Source: Planctomycetota bacterium
GTDB taxonomy: Bacteria > Planctomycetota > JAJSAM01 > JAJVHW01
DNA: 64,000 nucleotides
Assembly: GCA_021776825.1 (NCBI GenBank)
Contig: JAJFFG010000005.1
Coordinates: 1 to 64,000 of the forward strand
Reading direction: 5' to 3'
Below are positions 7,848 through 18,216 of the stretch, piece after piece. A program made the position numbers and the translations under genes. Numbering within the stretch: position 1 is the first letter of the stretch; each line of letters opens with the position of its first letter. The notes under the pieces were generated by a model. It saw only the letters and a list, made by a program, of their open reading frames with translations. It was not told the origin of the DNA and did not search any database.

Positions 7848-9236
7848 ATGGAGTCAGAGCAGTTCGACCTCGTCGTCCTTGGTGGCGGCAACGCGATCAC
7901 GGTGGCGATCGAAGCCGCGCGCGCCGGACAGCGCGTTGCGGTGGTCGAGGAGGGGCCGCTCGGCGGGACGTGCCCGAACCGGGGCTGCATCCCGACGAAA
8001 CTCCTGATCGGCTACGCGGAACGCGCCCAGGCGGTGCGCGAGGCGGGACGCTTCCACGTCGACGCGCACCTCGAGGCCATCGACGGTCCCGCTCTGCTGC
8101 GCGAGACGTTCGACGCCACACGGCAGACCGACGGGAAGATTGCGTCGGCGCTGCCCGACAGCGCCACGCTCGTCCGCGCTCGCGGTCGGTTCGTCGGCGA
8201 GCGGACGATCGAGGCCGATGGGCGGCGCTTGCAGGGCACGCGCGTTGTTGTGGCCACCGGAGGGCGTCCGCGGCGCACTGCGCCAGGCGCGGTACCGGGG
8301 CTCGATGACACGCCGTACTGGACGAGTCGCGACGTGTTCGATCTCGAGGACCTGCCCACGTCGATCGTCGTCGTGGGCGGTGGCTACATCGGCTGCGAGC
8401 TGGCGCACTTCTTCCACGGCGTCGGCGTCGAGACGACGCTCGTGCATCGGAGCGAGCGCCTGCTTCCCGCCGAGGACGAGGACGTCCGTGCGGTGTTCCA
8501 GACGGGCTTCGTCGCTCGCGTGCCGACGCTGCTCGATACCAACGTCGTGGACGTGGCGTACGACGGCCGCACGTTTGACGTGACGATCGAGGGGCCGACC
8601 GCTCGACGCACGCTTCGCTCCGCGGCGCTGCTCTACGCCATCGGCCGGGTCCCCAACGCCGACGCGATCGGCGCGGACATCGCCGGTATCGCGACCGATG
8701 CACGCGGGTTCATCACCGTCGACGACCACCTCCGCACGAGCGCTGCCGGCGTCTACGCGATGGGGGACGTGACCGGCGGGTACCAGTTCACGCACTCGGC
8801 GGCTCGCGAGGCCACGTACCTCGCTGACGCACTCGTTCGCAATGCCGAGGGGCCCCTTGATCTCGGTCCGGTGCCGCACGCCGTGTTCTCGGAGCCGGAG
8901 GTCGCCGGCGTCGGCGCGACCGAGGCGGATCTCGCTGCCGGTGGCGTGGCGTTCCGCGCCGCATCGGTCCCGTACATCGCCGCGGCAAAGGGGCGCGCCA
9001 TCAAGGAAGCGCACGGACTCTGCAAGTTCCTGGTCGCGCCGGGAACGGGCGAGATCCTCGGCTGCCACATCGTGGGGCGTGACGCGTCCATCCTCCTGCA
9101 CGAGGTCATCCCGGTCATGCGCTGGCGTAACCGGATCGACTCGCTGACCGACATCATCCACATCCACCCGTCGCTCTCCGAGGTCGTGCGCAACGCTGCT
9201 CGCAAGGCGGCGGCGCTCGTCGACGCGCCGGCATGA
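7848..9236 (+). CDS. FAD-dependent pyridine nucleotide-disulfide oxidoreductase (mycothione reductase / dihydrolipoamide dehydrogenase-like)
   Basis: FDLVVLGGGNA, GGTCPNRGCIPTK redox motif, VVVGGGYIGCELAHFF, AMGDVTGG, C-terminal HIHPSLSEVV. Confidence 0.85.
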   Translation: MESEQFDLVVLGGGNAITVAIEAARAGQRVAVVEEGPLGGTCPNRGCIPTKLLIGYAERAQAVREAGRFHVDAHLEAIDGPALLRETFDATRQTDGKIASALPDSATLVRARGRFVGERTIEADGRRLQGTRVVVATGGRPRRTAPGAVPGLDDTPYWTSRDVFDLEDLPTSIVVVGGGYIGCELAHFFHGVGVETTLVHRSERLLPAEDEDVRAVFQTGFVARVPTLLDTNVVDVAYDGRTFDVTIEGPTARRTLRSAALLYAIGRVPNADAIGADIAGIATDARGFITVDDHLRTSAAGVYAMGDVTGGYQFTHSAAREATYLADALVRNAEGPLDLGPVPHAVFSEPEVAGVGATEADLAAGGVAFRAASVPYIAAAKGRAIKEAHGLCKFLVAPGTGEILGCHIVGRDASILLHEVIPVMRWRNRIDSLTDIIHIHPSLSEVVRNAARKAAALVDAPA

Positions 9237-9694
9237 CCGCTGCTCCCGAGACCGACGGCGCGGTGCGAGTTCTGTTCGTTTGCACCCACAACGCCGCGCG
9301 GTCGCAGATGGCCGAGGGGCTGGCGCGGGAGGCCGGCGGCGCGCGCATCGTCAGCCGCAGCGCGGGCACGCAACGGACCCGCGTCCACCCCCTCGCGGTA
9401 CGCGCGATGGACGAGATCGGTGTCGATCTGCGCGATCACACCTCGAAGACCGTCGACGAACTGTCCGGCATGGGCTTCGACGTCGTCGTCACAGTCTGTG
9501 ACGACGCAGCGCGCTCCTGCCCGGAGTTCCCGGACTGCGTCGATCGCCGACACTGGCCTCTGCGCGATCCGTCGTCCGCCGTGGGAACCGAAGTCGAGCG
9601 CCTCGCGGCCTTCCGCGCCGCACGTGACGAGCTCCGCGAGCGCATCGACCGGCTGCTTGCAGAGCAGCGTCTCGGCATGCCCCCGGACCGGTAG
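9233..9694 (+). CDS. arsC: Arsenate reductase / low-MW protein tyrosine phosphatase-fold protein (thioredoxin-type ArsC-like)
   Basis: VLFVCTHNAARSQMAEGLAR, SAGT, VCDDAARSCPEFPDC, HWPLRDPS; ATGA overlap with upstream gene. Confidence 0.82.
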   Translation: MTAAPETDGAVRVLFVCTHNAARSQMAEGLAREAGGARIVSRSAGTQRTRVHPLAVRAMDEIGVDLRDHTSKTVDELSGMGFDVVVTVCDDAARSCPEFPDCVDRRHWPLRDPSSAVGTEVERLAAFRAARDELRERIDRLLAEQRLGMPPDR

Positions 9695-9757
9695 GGGCGG
9701 GGGCGACCACGGTGTAGTCTCCGCGTGTCCGTAGGCACGGACACGGGGAGCCTCGCC

Positions 9758-10408
9758 ATGTCGCTTCGGTCTCTACTGCTCTGCGCAACGCTCGCACTTG
9801 CGCTCCCGGCGCTCACGGGCTGCCAGTCGGTCTACTACGAGGCATGGGAGGCGCTCGGCCGCGAGAAGCGCGACATCCTCCGCAGCGAGCTGTCCGGGAT
9901 GGTCGGCGACCAGGAGGACGCCGAGGAGGCGTTCACCGACGCGCTGACGCGGATGAAGCATCTGACCGGCTTCGACGGCGGCGACCTCGAGACCGAGTAC
10001 GACAAGCTGAAGTCGTCGTACGACGACGCGAGCGGCGCCGTCTCGGACATCGACGGTCGTATGGAGGACGTCAACGACGTCGCCACCGACATGTTCGCGG
10101 AGTGGCAGTCCGAGATCGGTCAGATGCAGACACCGAACCTGAAGAACGCGAGTCGTCGCAAGCTCGCCGAGACGCGAGAACGCTACGCCTCCATGCGGCG
10201 CTCCCTGGTCGACACTCGCACGAAGATGGACCCCGTTCTGGCGCTGCTCAACGACCACGTGCTCTTCCTGAAGCACAACCTGAACGCCGCGTCGATCGGT
10301 TCGTTGGGACGCGAGATGCGCGAGGTCGAGTACAGCATCGAGGACTTGAAGGACCGCATCCAGAGCTCGATCCGCGAGGCGCAGGCGTTCCTCGCGACGA
10401 TGCAGTAG
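9758..10408 (+). CDS. DUF2959 lipoprotein
   Basis: Lipobox LTGC; QSVYYEAWEALGREKRDILRS...ADALTRMKHL-type DUF2959 pattern. Confidence 0.8.
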   Translation: MSLRSLLLCATLALALPALTGCQSVYYEAWEALGREKRDILRSELSGMVGDQEDAEEAFTDALTRMKHLTGFDGGDLETEYDKLKSSYDDASGAVSDIDGRMEDVNDVATDMFAEWQSEIGQMQTPNLKNASRRKLAETRERYASMRRSLVDTRTKMDPVLALLNDHVLFLKHNLNAASIGSLGREMREVEYSIEDLKDRIQSSIREAQAFLATMQ

Positions 10409-10410
10409 CG

Positions 10411-11511
10411 ATGCCTCCCGAGGTGCGCTGGAGCGCGTCGGCACGCCGTCCGGTCGAACTGCCCGAGACCGTCGAACGAGCGCTCGCGGCCTTCCTGAAG
10501 TCGCGCTTCCCGAAGGCGACCAAGGAGCGCCTGAAGTACGCCGTCCGGGATCTGTCCGAAGCGTTCACGGCAGAGCGGGCACGTCTGCCGGGCTCCTACC
10601 TGAACCAGCCACCTGTGCGGAGTGCGTATCTCGCGTTCGCACACCCGCAGCAGATGCTTCGCGGGTTGGCGGCGCTCGACGAGTCGGTGACGCGAGCAGG
10701 GTCGCGCGGACTCTGGCCCGAGCGAGTCGAACGCGTGCTCGACCTCGGTGCCGGTCTCGGCGCCATGACACAGGCGTACCTCGTCCATCGCGCCAGCGAG
10801 CCCTGGCCGTCGTTCACGATGGTCGACCATCAGCGCTCGGCGCTCAAGGACGCTCGCGCGCTGACCACGTCCGTTGCCCTGGCGCTCCACCCGGACCGCT
10901 CACCTCCGCACGTCCGCACGGCGCCGGATCGCCTGTTGCCGTGGCTGGCCTCGGAGCGCGAGGGCTCGTACGACGTCGTGCTGCTCGGCGCCGTGTTGAA
11001 TGAGCGACGCGAGGCCTGGGAGCCTCTGTTGGCGGCACTGGTCCGCCTCGTTCGCCCGGGCGGTATCGTCATCGTCGTCGAGCCGGCGCATCCCGCAACT
11101 GGGCGCCGCCTGATGGAGCTGCGCGAGAGTGCGCTCGGGATGACGACCACGGTGGCGCCGTGTACGCACGCAGTGGCGTGTCCGCTGCTCGCGCTGCGGA
11201 AGGACTGGTGCTTCTCGACCCGCGGGGCGCGTCTGCCGGAGAGCGTCGCCGCACTGGCTCGCGTTCTCGGTCACCAGGCCGTCGAGGTGCGGTACGCGCT
11301 CTGGACGTTCGCTCCGCGCCCTGACGCCGCCCCGTTCGAGGCCGAGCCCGGAACGCTGGGCCGCATCGTCAGCGACGAGATGGACCGCGAGCGCGTGATC
11401 TGCGTGGACGGAGAGCGTCAGCGCTCCCGCGGGCTCGGCGTCGCCCAACGCGGCGATCTAGCCCGCTCACGCGGCGGTGTCAGCGACCGTCCTTCTTCAG
11501 GTCGAAGGTGA
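10411..11511 (+). CDS. Rsm22-like small-ribosomal-subunit methyltransferase family protein
   Basis: YLAFAHPQQMLRGLAAL, VLDLGAGLGAMTQAY, VLLGAVLNER, GGIVIVVEPAHPATGRRLMELRE, PCTHAVACPLL. Confidence 0.78.
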   Translation: MPPEVRWSASARRPVELPETVERALAAFLKSRFPKATKERLKYAVRDLSEAFTAERARLPGSYLNQPPVRSAYLAFAHPQQMLRGLAALDESVTRAGSRGLWPERVERVLDLGAGLGAMTQAYLVHRASEPWPSFTMVDHQRSALKDARALTTSVALALHPDRSPPHVRTAPDRLLPWLASEREGSYDVVLLGAVLNERREAWEPLLAALVRLVRPGGIVIVVEPAHPATGRRLMELRESALGMTTTVAPCTHAVACPLLALRKDWCFSTRGARLPESVAALARVLGHQAVEVRYALWTFAPRPDAAPFEAEPGTLGRIVSDEMDRERVICVDGERQRSRGLGVAQRGDLARSRGGVSDRPSSGRR

Positions 11512-13933
11512 TCCGACCGGTCGTGGTCTCGGTGTCGAACTCGGTCTCGAGCGGCTCGAGTCCCGACCCTCTCGGCGCGCCGAGCCGCACGCTCCATCGG
11601 CCGCGTGGCAGATCGTCCAGGTCCATCCAGGCCTCCGTGGCGCGGACCGCGAAGCCGCGCGGGAGCCCGGTGCGTAGGACGTGATTCGCGGCGGATCCGT
11701 CGGTCACGTCTTCGGTGGCTGACTCCATGCGAAGCTCGAGTCGTCCACCGATGTACGTCTTCGGCACAGTGATGCGCGCCTGGGTGAGCGCGTCACCGAG
11801 CTCCATCCGAACGGTCGCCACCAGGTTCGGACGTAAGCGCCAGTGCTCCGAGGCTACGGCCAGGCCACGAGGCCCGGCGATGCCAACCCAGATGCGCCCG
11901 GCGCCGATCTGCAACGCATCGCGCGCCGGGAGGTGCGGCCATACGCCGTCGTAGGTGACGACGACCTGCGGCTCGCCCGGCGCACGCAGCCGTCCGAGCG
12001 CCTCGTCCACGAGATTGGTTGCCAGCGCTGCGACGACCGCGAGCTCGGGGTCGCGTTCCCCCGGCGGGACGATCCGCAGCAGCGCGACAGGGCGAGCGGC
12101 GAGCTCGATGACGCCGACGTCGAGATCCTCACCCGCCGGCGGCGCCACGATCACGTGTCGCTGTCGAACGAGCAGGCCCGGAGGGGGAATGAGGATCAGC
12201 GTCGGAGACGCCGCCCCCTCCTCGAAGACCACTCCGGGCAGTGCAAACGTCCCGTCCGGACCGGTCTCGGTCGAGACACCCGCTGCCGCGACGACCGCCC
12301 CGTAGACGGGGCGTGCGCGTCGATCTCGGATGAGACCCCTGACGACGATGCCCGCCGGGTCCATCGCCTCGGTCTCGCCAGCCGGCGCCTCGTCCGACTC
12401 CTCTGGTTGCAGCACCAACTCGACACCGATCCAGGCGCCCTCTCGCAGGGTGAACGCCCTCGAGTGCGTGGACCCGGCCGCTGACGGAACGAACCGGTCG
12501 GCACTCGCGACGAGCCGTTGCTGCGTATCGAGCGGCGCATTGTCGAACCGGAAGCGACCCTTCATGTCCGAGGTCTCCGAACGTCCGGCGGGCTCCAGGC
12601 GCACGGTGGCATCGGGGATCGGTGCTCCCAGCGGGTCGAGGACGAACCCCCGGATGACGGCCGGGCGTCGACGCTCGAGGGGGACGTCCAGATCGACCTC
12701 GGTCTCCGGCTCGCCGTCGAGGCGCGACTCCCACGTGGCGTACCCGTCACCTGCCACGGAAACGAGCAGCGCGCCGGCCGGAACCCCGGTCACGCCGAAG
12801 CGCCCCTCAGCATCGGTCGTGACGGCGCGCTCGACGGCGCCGCCCGGGAGACGCACCGTGACGGTCGCGCCGGCGAGCGGGACCCCATCGGCGTGCACGC
12901 GGCCGCCCACCGACGTCCCCTGCGTGAGCTTGACCGTGACCTGCCGCTCGCCACCTTCGGTCACGCGAGTCGTGGCACGCCCGCGCAGCTGCTCGGTCTC
13001 GAGCTCGGCCACGATCTCGAGCGCGGCGCGCGGCGGGACGCGCTCGAACACCGAGCGGCCGAACGAATCGGAGGCGTCCGTCCGCGGCGCGAGCCCCTCG
13101 CCGGCGAGGATCACCCGCGCGGCCTGGACCGGCGAGCCGTCCGGCCGCTGCACCAACACCTCCAGCCGACCGCCGAGGTCGACGCGGCGCTCGAGCTCCA
13201 CGTCCCCGCTCCCCGGCGTGAATCGGATGACCTCCGAGGGAGCGGCGGCGTAGACCGCGCCGCCGATGCGCAACTCGTACTCGCCGAACCCGGGCACGGC
13301 GAGATGCAGCTGACCGCTCTCGTCGCTTCGTTTGACGGCGATCATCCGACCGTTGGCGGACAGCATCACCTGCGCGGGATCGGGCGGCTCCCCCTTTGCG
13401 GTCTCCAGACGCAGCCGCACCTCGGGCATGCGGAGCAGGCGCGCGTCCTTTCGCAACGCGGCGCCCGCGGGCAGCGACACGTCGCCGAACACGCCCGTGA
13501 GGTAGCCCGGCGAGGAGAGTCGGACGACGAGCGGCGTCTCGTGGGGGAGCAAGGTCAGTCGATACCGGCCCGCGTCGTCGGTGACCGTGTCCGCGACGGG
13601 AGCACCCGTGAAGCGGAGGACCTCGACACGAGCGCCGGCGACGGCATTGCCGTCGACCGCGTCCACCAGCACGCCCTGGAGCAGACCCTCCCCAGACGGC
13701 GGAGGCGGCGGCGCGGGGGCGAGCGGTGCGGGCTCCGGATCGGGGACGGCCGGGGCGGCTGCAGGCGCTGCCTCCGGCTGGGAGCGCCGCCGTTCTCGCC
13801 GCGCTGCCTCGGTCTCCGCTTCGGTCGGGGCGACCGTCTCGTCGCCGATGCCACGCAGCACGACGAACGCCGCGACCGCTCCGAGGAGGAGCAGCACGAC
13901 GCCCACTCCGAGAACGGCACGTTCCTGCTTCAT
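11480..13933 (-). CDS. Membrane-anchored protein with carboxypeptidase-regulatory-like (CarboxypepD_reg) repeats
   Basis: N-terminal TM VLLLLGAVAAFVVL; repeated GRVHADGVPLAGATVTV, GFVLDPLGAPIPDATVRL, GLIRDRRARPVYGAVV modules. Confidence 0.75.
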   Translation of the reverse strand: MKQERAVLGVGVVLLLLGAVAAFVVLRGIGDETVAPTEAETEAARRERRRSQPEAAPAAAPAVPDPEPAPLAPAPPPPPSGEGLLQGVLVDAVDGNAVAGARVEVLRFTGAPVADTVTDDAGRYRLTLLPHETPLVVRLSSPGYLTGVFGDVSLPAGAALRKDARLLRMPEVRLRLETAKGEPPDPAQVMLSANGRMIAVKRSDESGQLHLAVPGFGEYELRIGGAVYAAAPSEVIRFTPGSGDVELERRVDLGGRLEVLVQRPDGSPVQAARVILAGEGLAPRTDASDSFGRSVFERVPPRAALEIVAELETEQLRGRATTRVTEGGERQVTVKLTQGTSVGGRVHADGVPLAGATVTVRLPGGAVERAVTTDAEGRFGVTGVPAGALLVSVAGDGYATWESRLDGEPETEVDLDVPLERRRPAVIRGFVLDPLGAPIPDATVRLEPAGRSETSDMKGRFRFDNAPLDTQQRLVASADRFVPSAAGSTHSRAFTLREGAWIGVELVLQPEESDEAPAGETEAMDPAGIVVRGLIRDRRARPVYGAVVAAAGVSTETGPDGTFALPGVVFEEGAASPTLILIPPPGLLVRQRHVIVAPPAGEDLDVGVIELAARPVALLRIVPPGERDPELAVVAALATNLVDEALGRLRAPGEPQVVVTYDGVWPHLPARDALQIGAGRIWVGIAGPRGLAVASEHWRLRPNLVATVRMELGDALTQARITVPKTYIGGRLELRMESATEDVTDGSAANHVLRTGLPRGFAVRATEAWMDLDDLPRGRWSVRLGAPRGSGLEPLETEFDTETTTGRITFDLKKDGR

Positions 13934-14004
13934 GGTCCCTTCGTTGGACGCCAGAGGTGTCGCCTTCGTGCGCCCGCCCGCGTTCCTGCGGTAGGCTCCG
14001 CCGC

Positions 14005-15384
14005 ATGAGCGCCCACGCGAACCCGGGCTCCGCGCCCGTGATCCTCGACCGCGATCGGGCCCGTGCCCGCGCCGAGGATCTGCTGAGTTATGTCGACGCG
14101 AGCCCGATGCCGCACCACGCGGTCGCGGAGACCGAGCGCCGTCTTCGAGCGGCAGGCTACCAAGAGCTGCGCGAGGACGCGGCGTGGGACCTGGCCCCCG
14201 GTGACGCCCGCTACGTGATCCGCGGCGGCTCCACGATCCTCGCGTTCCGGCTCGGCACCGAGGCGCCGTCCGAGACGGGTGTGCGAGCGGTCGGCGCCCA
14301 CGTCGACTCGCCGAATCTCCGCGTCAAGCCCGTGGGCGAGACGGGGCGTTTCGGATACCGCCAGCTCGCGGTCTCGATGTACGGCGGCGCCATCGTGGCG
14401 AGCTGGACCGATCGAGATCTGGGCCTCGCGGGCCGCTTGATCGTCCAGGGCTCGAACGGACCGGAGTCGCGGCTCGTCACCATCCGACGTCCGATCGCCC
14501 GCGTCCCGAACCTCGCGATCCACCTCAATCGCGATGTCAACAAGGAGGGCCTGCGCGTCAACCTGCAGCACCACCTCCCGCCCGTCATCGGTCTCGGCGA
14601 CAGCGATTGGTCCGTGCGCCGGATCGTGGCTGACGCCGCCGGCGTCGACGCAGGTGACGTGCTCGACTACGACCTCGGGCTGTTCGACGTCACGCCGTCC
14701 ACGCTCGGTGGCCTCGACGAGGACTTCGTGTTCGCGCCGCGACTCGACAACCTCGGCAGTTCGCACGCGGCGTTGACGGCTCTGCTCGCCGCCGGCGAGG
14801 GCAACACCCCGCCCGAGAGCACCCCACCCGAGAGCACCCCACCCGAGAGCACATGGATCGTCGCGCTCTACGATCACGAGGAGTGCGGCAGCTCGAGTGC
14901 GCAGGGCGCGGCCGGAACGCTCATGCGCGACGTCGTCGCCCGGCTGGCGAGTGGGCATCCCGCCGCGGGGTCGAACGCTGCAGAGGAACTGACGCGCACG
15001 ACCGTGCGCTCGTTGCTCATCAGCGCCGACATGGCCCACGCCGTGCATCCCAGCCATCCCGAGGTGCACGAGCCAGCGCACATGCCTCGCATGAACCGGG
15101 GACCGGTGATCAAGCGCAACGTCAATCAGCGGTACGCCACGGACGCGGACACGGGATCGCAATTCGCATTGCTCTGCCGCGCAGCGGGCTTCGAGCCGCA
15201 GCAGTTCGTCATACGCTCCGACATGGGCTGCGGGTCCACGATCGGGCCGATCTCCGCCTCGCGCGTTGGGTTCCCGACGGTCGATGTCGGCAACCCGATG
15301 CTCTCCATGCACTCCGTGCGGGAGATGGCGGGGACCTGGGACCACGACCTGATGATCGAGGCGCTGATCCGGCACTTCTCTTGA
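14005..15384 (+). CDS. apeB: M18 family aminopeptidase
   Basis: SPMPHHAVAETERRL, GAHVDSPNLRVKP, YGG..ASWTDRDLGLAGR, DHEECGSSSAQGA, ADMAHAVHPSHPE. Confidence 0.88.
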   Translation: MSAHANPGSAPVILDRDRARARAEDLLSYVDASPMPHHAVAETERRLRAAGYQELREDAAWDLAPGDARYVIRGGSTILAFRLGTEAPSETGVRAVGAHVDSPNLRVKPVGETGRFGYRQLAVSMYGGAIVASWTDRDLGLAGRLIVQGSNGPESRLVTIRRPIARVPNLAIHLNRDVNKEGLRVNLQHHLPPVIGLGDSDWSVRRIVADAAGVDAGDVLDYDLGLFDVTPSTLGGLDEDFVFAPRLDNLGSSHAALTALLAAGEGNTPPESTPPESTPPESTWIVALYDHEECGSSSAQGAAGTLMRDVVARLASGHPAAGSNAAEELTRTTVRSLLISADMAHAVHPSHPEVHEPAHMPRMNRGPVIKRNVNQRYATDADTGSQFALLCRAAGFEPQQFVIRSDMGCGSTIGPISASRVGFPTVDVGNPMLSMHSVREMAGTWDHDLMIEALIRHFS

Positions 15385-15415
15385 GCCCGGTATCGCCCTT
15401 GAGCACGGCACTCCC

Positions 15416-16462
15416 TTGATCCCCGCATCGCCCTCGAACGCTGGACCGACTCGTCGCCGCCATCGCGTCGTGGCGGTTCTGATCGGTCTGCTCCTCGCGG
15501 TGGTCATCGCCGAGGGCCTCCTACGGGCGACGGGCGCCGGCTCGTACAGCGCACGCTCCGACGACTACGGCTTCCGCGTCCTCTCCGACGAGCCTCTCTA
15601 TTGGGGGTTCGATCCGGGGCACACGCCGTCGCACACCTGGGATGGCGACCCGTACGGGACGCTGCCTCCCGGTGCGCGCATGACGTACCCACACATCGGC
15701 GAGGACGGTCTGCGTGGGCCTGATGTCGCGGCGGACGAGTCGCGCCCGATCGCTCTGGTGGTCGGCGATTCGTTCACGTTCGGCGAGGGTGTGCCCCTCG
15801 AGGAGACGTTCGTCCATCGCGCCGAGTCGCTGCTGGCCGAGCGCGGCAGCACGCCCGCTCGCCTGGTGAACGCGGGCATCCCGGGGTACGGGACGCTCGA
15901 GGAGACGGCGCGACTGCCGTCCCTGGCGGAGCGGCTGCGGCCCCGCGTCGTGGTGCTGGTGTTCGTCCCGAACGACCCGATCCACGTCTCCGACTCGGTG
16001 GATCAGGTCGGTGACCTGATCCAGAGCCCCGGACGCGGAGAGACCGGACTCGAGATCGTGCGGCGGCTTCAGCAACTGACGGGGGCGTCGGCGGCCACCC
16101 GCGCCACCGAGGACTGGTACTTGGACCACTACGTCGGCGATCGCTCCCAGGCCTGGCTCACCGCCCAGACGCAGATCGGCGTCGCGCACGCCCCGTTGAG
16201 GACGTCCGGATGCGCCCTCGGCGTGGCCTACTTCCCGCTGCTTCACGATCTCACCGGCGGGCGACTCGATCCGATCCGCGACGAGGTCGCACGCTTCTGC
16301 CGCGCCGACGGCATCCCGTTCCGCGATCTGGGGGTGACGCTACGCGACCGGGCCCCGCGTGACCTGTGGGTGCATCCGATCGATCACCATCCGAACGCCC
16401 GTGCTCACGAGGCCGTGGCCCCGGCGATCGCCGATCTGGTGACCGAGCTCCTCGGGGAGTGA
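15416..16462 (+). CDS. SGNH/GDSL-like hydrolase with N-terminal TM
   Basis: LVVGDSFTFGEGV; NAGIPGYGTLEE; DLWVHPIDHHPNARAHEAVA; TTG start. Confidence 0.65.
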   Translation: MIPASPSNAGPTRRRHRVVAVLIGLLLAVVIAEGLLRATGAGSYSARSDDYGFRVLSDEPLYWGFDPGHTPSHTWDGDPYGTLPPGARMTYPHIGEDGLRGPDVAADESRPIALVVGDSFTFGEGVPLEETFVHRAESLLAERGSTPARLVNAGIPGYGTLEETARLPSLAERLRPRVVVLVFVPNDPIHVSDSVDQVGDLIQSPGRGETGLEIVRRLQQLTGASAATRATEDWYLDHYVGDRSQAWLTAQTQIGVAHAPLRTSGCALGVAYFPLLHDLTGGRLDPIRDEVARFCRADGIPFRDLGVTLRDRAPRDLWVHPIDHHPNARAHEAVAPAIADLVTELLGE

Positions 16463-16497
16463 GTTCCGCGTTGCGCGGGCTCCCGTACACTCACGCC

Positions 16498-18216
16498 GTG
16501 TTCGCACGACACATACCCCTCCTTGCTGCGGCGACGCTCGCCGTGGTTCTCGTCGCTCCGGCGCGCGCCGATACGGAGCTGGCCGATCCGGCCGGCAACC
16601 TGAAGCTGACCGCACCCGGGAAGTGGCGAACCCACGAGACTGAGTTGGCGTTCTCGGCAACGGGCTTCCTCGGCGTCAAGCGCGCCGAGTTGTTCGCCGT
16701 CGTCTACGACGACGAGAAGGACGCCAACGGCGCCGCGAAGCGCTGGAAGGCCTGGCGTGAGAAGGACGGCGGAGGGCCCGTCTTCACGCACGACGACTCG
16801 GACGCGTTGCACTGGTCGGCGCACAGCGCCGAGCGAGGCACCGTCGACTATGTCCGGGCACTGGCGGGTGCCGATCGATCGGCGGTCGTCTGGGTGCGCC
16901 TCTCCGGAGCGCCGGGCGACGCTGCGGACGATTCGCGCAAACTGCTCGGTGCCGCGGTCCTGGCAGCGCCCGAGAAGGAACGGCCCGGCCCTGGTGGCGA
17001 GATGTTCGGCGGCGGGAAGGGCGACGAGACGGCGAAGCCCTCCGGCGTCACGCTCAAGGACCAGGACTTCCGCGTGGCGATCACGCTCCCCGCGGGCTTT
17101 ACCGTCCGCAAGGAGATCGAGCCGGACGGGCGGCGCGTGCTCTCGACCGTTGGGCCCGTCGGAAGCGACGAGCGAGCGTTCGTGGACGTCTACGCGCTGG
17201 ACTCGTTCCTGCGCGCCGATGCCGCCGGTCGGTGGTGGCAGATCTCTGAACTGCGCGGGTGGGACAAGGCGCCGGGCATCGAGGGCGATGCGATCTCGTT
17301 TCGCGTCGACCCGGCCGGCGAGCTCTGGTCGCGACACGTGCGCATCATCCACACGAAGGCCGGGGTCTACGGCTTGAAACTCGACATCGCGTCGCAGGCC
17401 GAGCAGGCCGCGACGAAGATGCTCGACGCACTTCTGCGCGACGGGATCGAAGTGTTGAAGGAGCGCCCCTCGCAGCCGTCTCCGATGCCCGGCACGAAGG
17501 CCGTCGAGGGCAACGGCGTGACGATGTTCGTGCCCAAGGCCGCGACGGACGGCGGTTCGATTCAGACGGCTGCCGAACGCGTCGACAAACTCATCGGGAC
17601 CTCGCTCGGACTCGAGCCGTTCGAGGAACGACGCGGGTTCGTTCACGTGCACCGTGACGCCCCCGCGCTGCAGGCGGCCCTCCGACCGATCGGAGCCGAG
17701 GCCGAGACGAATGCGTACTGGGATGTCGGGAGGGGCATCGTCCACACGCACTCCGGCGTGCTCAGCGACGACGCCGGCCAGGACCGGCTCTACGAGGAAC
17801 TGGCACGCGACGCCATCCATCGTCGCTTCGGCTTCCGACCACCGTGGTGGATCGAGCGCGGGCTCGCGCTGGTCGCCGCTGGTATGGCGCGCAACAACGG
17901 TCGCTCCGATCTCGCGCACCCGGGCTTGATCGACGGAGCGCGCAACGCCGCCGTCGGCAGCGTCGAATTCGAAGCCGCCCGCTGGTGGAGCGAGGACGAC
18001 AGCTCCGGCAACGACGAGCGTGACGCCGTCGTCTGGAGCTTCGCGTTCCTGTTTGCCCAGCGCGGGCCGCTGGCGAAGAAGTACGAAACTCCGTTCACGG
18101 AGTACATCACGCGCCTGCGCACGTACGCCGACGCGAACCAGGCTGGCAAGGCCTTCGACTTCGCTCGCGAGCGGGAGTACATCGACGATTGGAAGAAGTG
18201 GGTACGCAAACTCTGA
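16498..18216 (+). CDS. Secreted hypothetical protein
   Basis: Signal peptide FARHIPLLAAATLAVVLVAPARA; peptidase-MA-like WIERGLALVAAG segment. Confidence 0.6.
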   Translation: MFARHIPLLAAATLAVVLVAPARADTELADPAGNLKLTAPGKWRTHETELAFSATGFLGVKRAELFAVVYDDEKDANGAAKRWKAWREKDGGGPVFTHDDSDALHWSAHSAERGTVDYVRALAGADRSAVVWVRLSGAPGDAADDSRKLLGAAVLAAPEKERPGPGGEMFGGGKGDETAKPSGVTLKDQDFRVAITLPAGFTVRKEIEPDGRRVLSTVGPVGSDERAFVDVYALDSFLRADAAGRWWQISELRGWDKAPGIEGDAISFRVDPAGELWSRHVRIIHTKAGVYGLKLDIASQAEQAATKMLDALLRDGIEVLKERPSQPSPMPGTKAVEGNGVTMFVPKAATDGGSIQTAAERVDKLIGTSLGLEPFEERRGFVHVHRDAPALQAALRPIGAEAETNAYWDVGRGIVHTHSGVLSDDAGQDRLYEELARDAIHRRFGFRPPWWIERGLALVAAGMARNNGRSDLAHPGLIDGARNAAVGSVEFEAARWWSEDDSSGNDERDAVVWSFAFLFAQRGPLAKKYETPFTEYITRLRTYADANQAGKAFDFAREREYIDDWKKWVRKL

